Source of the DNA: Anolis sagrei
Lineage: Eukaryota; Chordata; Lepidosauria; Squamata; Anolidae
NCBI RefSeq assembly: GCF_037176765.1
Contig: NC_090021.1
Coordinates: 151,909,370 to 151,973,369, forward strand
Length of the DNA stretch: 64,000 nucleotides
Reading direction: 5' to 3'
In this document: positions 47,201 to 52,173 of the stretch, one piece after another
How positions within the stretch are numbered: the first letter of the stretch is position 1
How the letters are laid out: every line of letters starts with the position of its first letter
Program-made: the position numbers and the translations under genes
The notes under the pieces: generated by a model
What the model was told of the DNA's origin: nothing
The model's database searches: none
Seen by the model: the letters and a program-made list of their open reading frames with translations, nothing else

Positions 47201-47632
47201 AGAACTCCCACGACAAAAAGAAAATATATATCAGTGATTGGTTGGGGGGGGGGGGGGGGGATACTGTTTGCTTACCATTGAAAAATACCTAGGGCCGCCT
47301 CTGCTCCTACTGTTTGACTATTTAGTACTTCAATAAGTAAATCTATTTAAACAACAACCTTTTCAGTGATCCCAATTTTTCTATTTTCAAGAATCTTCCA
47401 AAAATTAGCTCCCAAATAGCAGTACTTAAGGAAAAGACTCCTTAAAGATTTCCTTCTTGGTTGCATTTCAACTTTTATTAATTTTGATCTCCTTTCATTT
47501 TCAGCCAACCCTTGTAAACATCATGATAAGTACAGCAACTGTGCTAGTTTAGCGAAACAACCTGGTTGTGATTACGGAAATATGATGAAGGAGTGTGCTG
47601 CTTCTTGCCTCTGCAAGACAGAAATAAAATAA
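24934..47632 (+). CDS. CRISP: Cysteine-rich secretory protein (CRISP), complete, 7 coding exons
   Basis: Joined exons 24934-24993, 25508-25615, 34084-34171, 38187-38335, 42662-42756, 46436-46524 and 47505-47632 total 717 nt (238 aa plus TAA), the usual CRISP length. Every junction is GT-AG and phases agree (0, 0, 1, 0, 2, 1). A hydrophobic signal peptide (about 1-19) precedes a CAP domain with KHNSLRR, GENL, the CAP1 motif GHFTQVVW (131-138) and the CAP2 motif [11 protein letters not shown] (159-169). The CAP tetrad H77, E92, E113, H132 is present. A C-terminal cysteine-rich domain has all ten cysteines (184, 187, 191, 196, 200, 209, 218, 227, 231, 233). CRISPs are secreted; the cysteine-rich domain of squamate members such as triflin and helothermine modulates ion channels. 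The CAP part has five cysteines (73, 90, 146, 151, 162), not six, and there is an extra Cys20 near the signal cleavage site. The gene looks whole. Whether it is a venom, salivary or reproductive CRISP, and which paralogue, cannot be told. An untranslated first exon was not located. Confidence 0.93.
25508..25615 (+). CDS. CRISP: CRISP coding exon 2, start of CAP domain
   Basis: Acceptor ...CACTTTAG, donor GTAAGT at 25616; 36 codons in phase 0. It encodes [20 protein letters not shown], nearly the same as the first CAP helix of snake CRISPs such as triflin. Confidence 0.92.
26343..27818. mobile_element. TA-flanked MITE interrupted by L2
   Basis: Termini CCGTATATACTCAAATATAAG and ACTCGAGTATATACAG with TA at both sides; interior (TAA)n plus CAG/CAA runs. 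The L2 occupies 26431-27266. Confidence 0.75.
26431..27266 (+). mobile_element. L2 LINE 3' end with RT C-terminus
   Basis: Open frame 26433-26921 gives [54 protein letters not shown] and [15 protein letters not shown], the L2 RT C-terminal region, then 3' UTR and (ATA)n tail. Target AAGCCRAGG repeats on both sides. Within CRISP intron 2. Confidence 0.88.
27950..28205 (+). repeat. Polypyrimidine tract
   Basis: CCTT/TTCC/CTTT-rich, 250 bp; the several overlapping reading frames are artefacts. Confidence 0.92.
28225..28560 (+). mobile_element. CR1 LINE 3' end
   Basis: GGGTGTCCCATTCAGGAGG, later GTGATGGAGTCTCCTTCTCT and GGACTGGGTAGCCCTTGAAG, matching other CR1 ends here. Confidence 0.78.
28572..29375 (-). 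mobile_element. L2 LINE 3' end
   Basis: (ATA)n, then TATACCCCGCCATCATCTCC and TAAGGTTCTTTTTAAAGGCC; the reverse strand carries the L2 C-terminal coding signature in decayed form. Confidence 0.75.
29727..30093 (-). mobile_element. L2 LINE 3' end
   Basis: (TTA)n, TACCCCGCTAACATCTCCCG, ending TATTCTGGAAAGGCACAC. Followed to about 30180 by a piece of the TTTCATTGCATAATAGTCG element. Confidence 0.75.
30821..32068. mobile_element. TA-flanked MITE holding a Helitron
   Basis: Termini CTGTATATACTCGAGTATAA and ATACTCGAGTATATACGG, TA at 30819-30820 and 32069-32070. The Helitron at 31139-31701 lies within. Confidence 0.82.
31139..31701 (-). mobile_element. Complete non-autonomous Helitron, 563 bp
   Basis: On the minus strand it starts TCTATATAAATAAAAATGTA and ends with a hairpin region (GCGTGGCAGGGGACGG) and CTAG; it is flanked by A and T exactly as Helitron insertion predicts. 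Confidence 0.88.
32176..32352. mobile_element. Foldback MITE
   Basis: Long hairpin: CTGCAGAATTCCGGGGTTTA...AGTTTAG on the left pairs with CTAAACTACAAACCCCAGAA on the right, with ends CATCACA and TGTGATG. Confidence 0.75.
32985..33715 (+). mobile_element. BovB (RTE) LINE 3' end split by a hAT MITE
   Basis: Peptides [40 protein letters not shown] and [10 protein letters not shown] are the known C-terminal part of BovB. The hAT MITE at 33134-33417 interrupts it and has duplicated ACTCCAGG. Confidence 0.88.
33134..33417. mobile_element. hAT MITE (CAGGC..GTAGCC family)
   Basis: Termini CAGGCCCGTAGCC / GGCTACATGCCTG; perfect duplication ACTCCAGG (33126-33133, 33418-33425). Inserted in BovB. Confidence 0.92.
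34084..34171 (+). CDS. CRISP: CRISP coding exon 3
   Basis: Acceptor ...CCCGTATAG, donor GTGAGT at 34172; 88 nt ending in phase 1. It encodes [17 protein letters not shown] and EHSPPAER; the His after the Cys is the first residue of the CAP tetrad. A Tigger-like element begins only 19 bp after the exon. Confidence 0.92.
34191..35469. mobile_element. Tigger/pogo-like DNA element interrupted by L2
   Basis: Termini CAGTAGAGTCTCGCTTATCC and GGATAAGTGAGACTTTACTG with TA on both sides. Within it are a polypyrimidine tract (34285-34415) and an L2 end (34545-35095). Only 19 bp separate it from CRISP coding exon 3. Confidence 0.78.
34545..35095 (+). mobile_element. L2 LINE 3' end
   Basis: [20 protein letters not shown] and [10 protein letters not shown], then 3' UTR with GCCGCATCGAGTCCTTCGGG and an (ATA)n tail. 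Confidence 0.85.
35710..36880 (-). mobile_element. Non-LTR retrotransposon C-terminal fragment split by a hAT MITE
   Basis: The minus strand gives [52 protein letters not shown] and [16 protein letters not shown], a Jockey/I-like RT C-terminus (clade inferred). The hAT MITE at 36398-36690 splits it. Confidence 0.75.
36398..36690. mobile_element. hAT MITE (CAGGC..GTAGCC family)
   Basis: CAGGCCCGTAGCC / GGCTACATGCCTG with perfect duplication CTCAGCAG (36390-36397, 36691-36698). Confidence 0.92.
37240..37966. mobile_element. hAT element (CAGTGTTTCTCAACC termini)
   Basis: Termini CAGTGTTTCTCAACCTGGGG and GGTTGAGAACCACTG; duplication CTTTAGAG (37232-37239, 37967-37974). The middle carries two tandem copies of the TTCAGAATG..CTTTGATTG module. 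Confidence 0.9.
38187..38335 (+). CDS. CRISP: CRISP coding exon 4, CAP core
   Basis: Acceptor ...CTTCTAG, donor GTAGCC at 38336; 149 nt entered in phase 1 and left in phase 0. It encodes [10 protein letters not shown], then [13 protein letters not shown] and GHFTQ, supplying both glutamates and the second histidine of the CAP tetrad. Confidence 0.93.
38782..40725 (-). mobile_element. Solo LTR fossil with a CR1 inserted
   Basis: TG...CA ends (TGTGCTGTCGCGC, CTGCACA) are flanked by the 5-bp duplication GTAAA. In the reverse orientation there is a TTAATAAAGAACTTTG polyadenylation-like segment. No internal genes remain; the CR1 piece (38897-40072) is the only large insert. Family (ERV or Ty3-like) not assigned. 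Confidence 0.7.
38897..40072 (-). mobile_element. CR1 LINE with long RT open frame
   Basis: Minus-strand frame 39094-40098 has [40 protein letters not shown], the catalytic [10 protein letters not shown], and [15 protein letters not shown]. It ends in the CR1 3' signature GAATCATAGAATCATAGAAT (plus-strand reading). It is 5'-truncated but open over more than 300 codons, so recent. Confidence 0.92.
40955..41215 (-). mobile_element. CR1 LINE 3' end, degraded
   Basis: CATAGAATCATAGAATAACAGAG, then GGCCATCCAGCCTTTGTTAA and CTTCCACCACACTCCAAGGC, as in the CR1 at 38897. Confidence 0.8.
41515..42405 (+). mobile_element. L2 LINE 3' end with RT C-terminus
   Basis: [36 protein letters not shown], then decayed coding sequence, 3' UTR with GCCGCACCGAGTCCCTTGGG and (TTA)n tail. 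In CRISP intron 4, ending 250 bp before coding exon 5. Confidence 0.87.
42662..42756 (+). CDS. CRISP: CRISP coding exon 5, end of CAP domain
   Basis: Acceptor ...ATCTACAG, donor GTATGT at 42757; 95 nt ending in phase 2. It encodes [19 protein letters not shown] and the CAP2 signature YYVCQY. Three cysteines are present where snake CRISPs have four in this exon. Confidence 0.92.
43176..43786 (+). mobile_element. Penelope-like element piece with hammerhead-like core
   Basis: Peptides AIEIHKH and KMNKIWLPV resemble the C-terminus of the Penelope GIY-YIG endonuclease. Then the CTGAGGA-hairpin-GAAATGTC core (43664-43698) and the family end ATTCCGGCCATGAAAGCC. The 11-bp target ATTGAAGCATT is repeated on both sides. 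Confidence 0.7.
44166..44471. mobile_element. hAT MITE (CAGGC..GTAGCC family)
   Basis: CAGGCCCGTAGCC / GGCTACATGCCTG with perfect duplication GGTCTAAT (44158-44165, 44472-44479). Confidence 0.92.
44616..44974. mobile_element. hAT element (CAGGGGTCC termini)
   Basis: CAGGGGTCCTCAAACT / GAGGACCCCTG; duplication TTTTAGAT (44608-44615, 44975-44982). Confidence 0.9.
45018..46276. mobile_element. hAT element (CA.TGTTTCTCAACC termini) with a Penelope-like insert
   Basis: CAATGTTTCTCAACC / GGTTGAGAAACGCTG; duplication GACTAGAT (45010-45017, 46277-46284). A Penelope-like piece lies at about 45787-46070. Confidence 0.87.
45787..46070 (-). mobile_element. Penelope-like element piece with hammerhead-like core
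   Basis: Minus strand: core CTGAGGA...GAAATGTC (45843-45877), preceded by the TTCCACAGATATATAAACCC region found also at 43610 and 50280. Confidence 0.65.
46436..46524 (+). CDS. CRISP: CRISP coding exon 6, hinge region
   Basis: Acceptor ...CATTTCAG, donor GTAAGT at 46525; 89 nt entered in phase 2 and left in phase 1. It encodes [20 protein letters not shown] followed by PNACDNGLC, the CRISP hinge with four cysteines spaced as in triflin. Confidence 0.92.
47004..47303. mobile_element. 300-bp hAT MITE (CAGGGGCGGC termini)
   Basis: CAGGGGCTGCTCAACCC / CTAGGGCCGCCTCTG; duplication CTCCTACT (46996-47003, 47304-47311). Inside the last CRISP intron, 201 bp before the terminal exon. Sister of 18225-18534. 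Confidence 0.9.
47505..47632 (+). CDS. CRISP: CRISP last coding exon, ion-channel-regulator domain and stop
   Basis: Acceptor ...CATTTTCAG. The exon opens [12 protein letters not shown] and ends [12 protein letters not shown] then TAA, giving the last six cysteines of the ShKT-like domain. The stop falls where triflin-type CRISPs end. No clear polyadenylation signal was seen in the 700 bp downstream, apart from an AATAAA overlapping the last codons. Confidence 0.92.
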
Positions 47633-48360
47633 CAAGTACCTTTTCTGCTCCTTGTTGAAGAACACTGCATTGTCACTAAAATCAGAGTTTCCTGGCAGAT
47701 CAAATTCAATTGGAAGTTATAAACATATTTTCAAAACTGAAAATTCAAGACTTTGTTTGTTTGTATGCATGTAATGTTGTCCAACAGAGTTTTCCAAGGG
47801 GAAGGGGGAGGGGGGTAGAAATATTAAGGTGTCAGACAAAAACATGCACAACACATTCCAAGATAGTTCCAATGTATAATAAGTAAATGCTAATGCTGGA
47901 AACCTGAAATACAAGATGGGTGGATTACTATGCAATCTCGCAACATAATTGGTGGAATTGCTACTATAGCATATCATTGATGTATAACATATAGTATTGC
48001 CTCCTAACCAGCCACTCAAAGAGACAAAAGTCAGCATTGCAACACATGTGCCCAGAGTGACAGGTGACTCTGCTGTCAACCACATGCTCATTTTACCCAT
48101 GCAGAGAAGGTCCACATATTTCTTTGAGTTATTCCCTTAATAGTTACAAAAAAGGAAGCTGAAGCAGGCAAGCATGGACCATGACCTGTCCTGAGAGCAG
48201 GCAAAAGAACAGAACATCGAGTTGGCAAAGCAGCGGCAATGGGCAGTCATAGCCAGACAGTACAGATAGGAGGCCAAAACACAGTGTAAACAGGCATTGC
48301 CTATAACAATATGTGCCAAGGCTTGAACTCACTCATTGAGAAAAGTCAATTGACTCCCTA
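47633..48360. other. CRISP 3' flank, unassigned
   Basis: Probably includes the 3' UTR. No canonical AATAAA found beyond the stop. A (TTAC)n microsatellite follows at 48369-48403. Confidence 0.4.
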
Positions 48361-48394
48361 TCCACCTTACTTACGTACTTACTTACTTACTTAC

Positions 48395-49041
48395 TTACTT
48401 ACGCGATCCCTCGATGGCCGAGTAGGATAGTCTTCCAGGATCAGTGTTCTGGTGGGTCCGTAGGTGACTGTGGAGCCCTATTCTTGATTTGCATCTTCTC
48501 CCGCAGAGAGGGCATTGGTTTCCAGGTGGAAGGCGGTCTCGGTCGGGGTTGGCTTGACGCGCCTTCCTCTTGGCAGGTTTCTCCCTTTCACCCTCCATTC
48601 GTGCCTCTTCAAATTCTGCAGCACTGCTGGTCACAGCTGGCCTCCAGCTGGAGCGCTCACAGGCCAGGGCTTCCCAGTTCTCAGTGTCTATGCCAGAGTT
48701 TTTAAGGTTGGCTTTAAATCTCTTTTCCTGCCCGCCAACATTCTGTTTTCCGTTCTTAAGTTCAGAGTAGAGCAACTGCTTTGAGAGACGGTGGTCGGGC
48801 ATCTGGACGTGGTCAATCCAGTGGAATTGATGGCAGAGAACCATAGCTTCAGTGCTGGTGGTCTTTGCTTCTTCCAGCATGCTGATGTTTGTCTGCCTGT
48901 CTTCCCAAGAGATTTGCAGGATTTTCCGGAGGCAGCACTGATGGAATTATTCCAGGAGTTGACATCTGTGGAAGACAATAGCTTTATAAACATGCACCTT
49001 GGTATCCCTATGGATGTCCCAGTCCCTATCCACCAAGACAA
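48395..49041 (-). mobile_element. LINE C-terminus with C2H2-type zinc finger
   Basis: The minus strand gives HWIDHVQMPDHRLSKQLLY, GGQEKRFKANLKNSGID and CPLCGRRCKSRIGLHSHLRTH in part; the CxxC...HxxxH finger after the RT C-terminus is typical of one widespread LINE group whose clade I do not assign. Continued upstream, with a frame break, to about 49041. Confidence 0.72.
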
Positions 49042-50057
49042 ACGTAAAAGGATGAGCCTTATGTGTATTTACAGAACTGCCTTTAGCATTTTCCAGAAGT
49101 TACACTTATTCGGTTTCTGGGAAATTGCATCCATTTTTACAACTATTTTTATGCTGGCATAATATGCCACAAAAACACACACCTGTCTCACATTGTAATG
49201 CAAATGCAGCTTGCAAATGGTGCTCCTTTTCGCATGCATACAGCCAGAGCCACACAGGCACAAAATACTATGGTAGGAGGCAGGCATGGATAACTCATAC
49301 ACTCTTCAAGTGAGTGGGGTCGAAATTTAAAGATCCAAGGACCACAGTTACCAAGAGTCCATGCCCAGTAAACTCAGCTTATTGCCAAAGTTGCCGGATA
49401 AAGTAAGACTCCCTAGCATTGGGTCCAGTCCTGTTCAATATCTTTATTAATGACTTAGATGAAGGGTTAGAAGGCATGATCATCATCATTTATCAGATCA
49501 GGCAGATCAGCAAGTTCTGAGTTTCACTTAAGGTGGATAGCAACTGTTTAACAGTGTACTGCAATGGTCTATGTTGAATGTACATCTACTTGAAAGCTTT
49601 AGTTTCCTTTTTCTTTAATAATTTTTTACTAAAGTGTCATATAGCTATGATAAAAATAGTGAAGTAGTAGGTATAGAGAGTAGAAAAGTGGGGGAAAGAG
49701 AAAAAAGTAGGGAAAAGGGAAAAAATAAAAATAAAATAAAAATTGAAAAATAAGCTTTAGTTTTTGAAAACTATAATGCTGCTGCCATCTCCTGGAAGCA
49801 TCTTCACTGTTGGCCCAGTCATACATGCATGTGCATGAAACAAGGTGGGAGAAGTTCAGCCACATACACCGGCCAAGCTGTCTTGCAAATTCCAGTAATC
49901 CTCCCACACAGGCACACACTTTGCCCTGTACTTGAAAAAAAGAGGGGATGAATTGCCCACCTCTGGAAGCCTCTTTTGAATAGATTTGTGTGTTCATGCA
50001 TGTGGGCCTTACATACAGAAAATTAAAAACAAAAGAAACAATTAAAAACAAAAGAAA
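49042..50057. other. Unassigned stretch with a CR1 scrap
   Basis: 49420-49490 (CCTGTTCAATATCTTTATTA then ATGACTTAGATGAAGGG) is an internal CR1 fragment. Nothing else recognised. Confidence 0.45.
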
Positions 50058-50418
50058 GGAGGAAACCATGAAAATGAACAAAATCTGGCTACCAGTATTA
50101 AAAAACTCTAAAATTACAACAGCACAACAAAAGAGAGGAAACAAAAAAGGACATCTAATCACCTCTCGACAAAAGTTTGCTCTAGGCAATGCCAAGCCAT
50201 TATATGCTAATCAAGGTGGTCAGTTGAAACATTCACACCTAGCTCCAGCAGACAAGAGTTCTTTGTCTCACCCTGGTCAGTCCACAGATATATAAACCCT
50301 TTTTCCTAGTTCCAATAGACCTCACTACCTCTGAAGATGCTTGCCATAGATACAGGTGAAACGTCAGGAGAGAATACCTCTAGACCATGACCATATAGCC
50401 CGAAAAAACCTACAACCC
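50058..50418 (+). mobile_element. Penelope-like element piece with hammerhead core
   Basis: Peptide [20 protein letters not shown], then the core CTGAAGA...GAAACGTC (50331-50365). Flanks repeat AAAAGAAACAAT, a retroposition-type target duplication. Confidence 0.7.
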
Positions 50419-50650
50419 AAAAGAAACAATGTTTTTAAACCAGAAATGATCAACTTGATCATTCAGCCACTTGTAGGTTTTCTTACTGGACTGAGAGATT
50501 TTGCAGTCTTATAATGCTCTAGAATCGAATATTAAAAACACTAAACACTAAATAATAAAATTTATTTTTAAAACGACACAATTTCTTGAGATGAAAAAAG
50601 CCTGTTGTGAAGACAAAACTCATACATGTTCTAAATTCATTATTCTAGAG

Positions 50651-50953
50651 CAGGGATCCCCAAACTTTTTAAGCCAAGGGCTAGTTCATAGTCCCTCAGA
50701 CTATTGGGGGGACAGACTATGAAATAACAATACAATATTTAAAATGAAGAACCATTCTAACCAACATAAATTTACCAGTATTTCAGTGGGGAGTATAGGC
50801 CTGTTTTTGCCTGATGAGATAGTCAAATGAATTTGGATTGTTCTTGTTGTGTGCCTTCGTCATTTCAAACATAGGGTGATCTTAGGACAGCGGCTGGGTA
50901 AATGACCTTGGAGGGCTGCATCCAGCCCACAGGCCTTAGTTTGGGGACCCCTG
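50651..50953. mobile_element. hAT element (CAGGGATCCCC termini)
   Basis: CAGGGATCCCCAAACT / GTTTGGGGACCCCTG; duplication TTCTAGAG (50643-50650, 50954-50961). Confidence 0.9.
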
Positions 50954-50961
50954 TTCTAGAG

Positions 50962-51650
50962 TGAAAAGTGTATGCAGATGTTAGATTTATCATATGATCA
51001 TTTGGGAAGAACTGTAATACTACGTCTTTATTTTTTGTGACACAGACACATGATTACTGTAGTAATGCTGATCCTAATAGTTCTCCAACATCTGACAGTA
51101 CATCCTTTATCTACTAGGTTACTGCAGGGAAAACCAACACTTCTTGTGGATACATGGATTTGCTTTGTTTTCACAAGGATTAGGCAACTGCTGGGGTTTA
51201 AAGGGCAGCACTGGGTCCCAAGCAATGTTTATAGAAAAGCCCTTAATTAGCTGTGTTATTCAGATTGAGGCTGGGAAGAAAATAAAAATAAAAATCCAGG
51301 AATTTTCACTGCATTCATTTCAGGCCTCAATCCATAAAGTAGTTGGCTACTCCATAAAATATGCTGCAGAAAAAATACCGATTCTTGTTAATGTTTACAC
51401 TTCCAAAGAGTACAAACATTAAGACAGGATAACTAGAACCTCAGTATTGCAGGAAGAGACAGTGAGAACTGTCTGAAAAGTTGGCATGGAAATCAGAAGA
51501 AGGTGAAAGTGTGAGAGACACCCGCTGTTATGATTAGTGGCATCATAAAATGTGCCACTAGTGCTAGTATCTCACCATTTCACATTTTAGTTCAAGCATC
51601 AAATTCAGACACTAAAACCCAGGCAATAGAGAAGCAACACTATATTTTAA
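50962..51650. other. FAM161A 3' flank, unassigned
   Basis: Likely 3' UTR of the intact FAM161A (minus strand) with a candidate AATAAA at 51027-51032. No repeats recognised. Confidence 0.4.
51027..51032 (-). promoter_or_regulatory. Candidate polyadenylation signal of intact FAM161A
   Basis: AATAAA on the minus strand about 620 bp beyond the FAM161A stop codon. An ATTAAA also lies right at the stop (51646-51651). Which one is used, if either, cannot be told. Confidence 0.3.
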
Positions 51651-52173
51651 TCAATTTCCATAATCTCTGGATTCTTCTCCTGAATCTTCATAGTTTTCAT
51701 TTTCATCTCCAGAAGCATCTTTGTTACCATGATTTGACTGAACATCTCCATCTCCATCTCCATCTCCATCTCCATCCCCATCTTCATCTTCATCTTCATC
51801 CCCATCCCCATCTTCATCTCCATCTCCATCTCCATCTCCATCCCCATCTTCATCTCCATCCACATCCCCATCTCCATCCACATCCTCATCCCCATCTCCA
51901 TCCACATCCCCATCTCCATCTCTATCCACATCCCCATCCCCATCTTCATCTCCATCTCCATCTTCATCCACATCCCCATCTTCATCTCCATCATTTCCAC
52001 CATCTCCATCTTCTTCCTCCTCTTCTTCCTCATCTCTTTCCTCTTTATAAGACTGAATGGATTCAGTTTCAGACTTCTCTTCTGCTTCCTGTGATTCTTT
52101 ATCTTGCATTTTCTCTTCATGATCACTACAGGGGGAATGGGAGATAGAAGAAGGATAGTTCATTTCTTTAAAA
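51651..52173 (-). CDS. FAM161A: FAM161A intact copy, last exon with Asp-Gly/Asp-Glu repeat
   Basis: The acceptor TTTGTAATAG gives 523 nt in frame with exon 6, ending TGA at 51651-51653. It reads FKEMNYPSSISHSPC, HEEKMQDKESQEAEEKSETE, SIQSYKEERDEEEEEEEDGD, then a long run of DG, DE and DV dipeptides, and ends EDSGEESRDYGN. The acidic part matches the tail of human FAM161A (DKESFNEEEKIEERENGEE). The repeat (about 51745-51993) is a degenerate 6-bp coding satellite. Confidence 0.85.
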
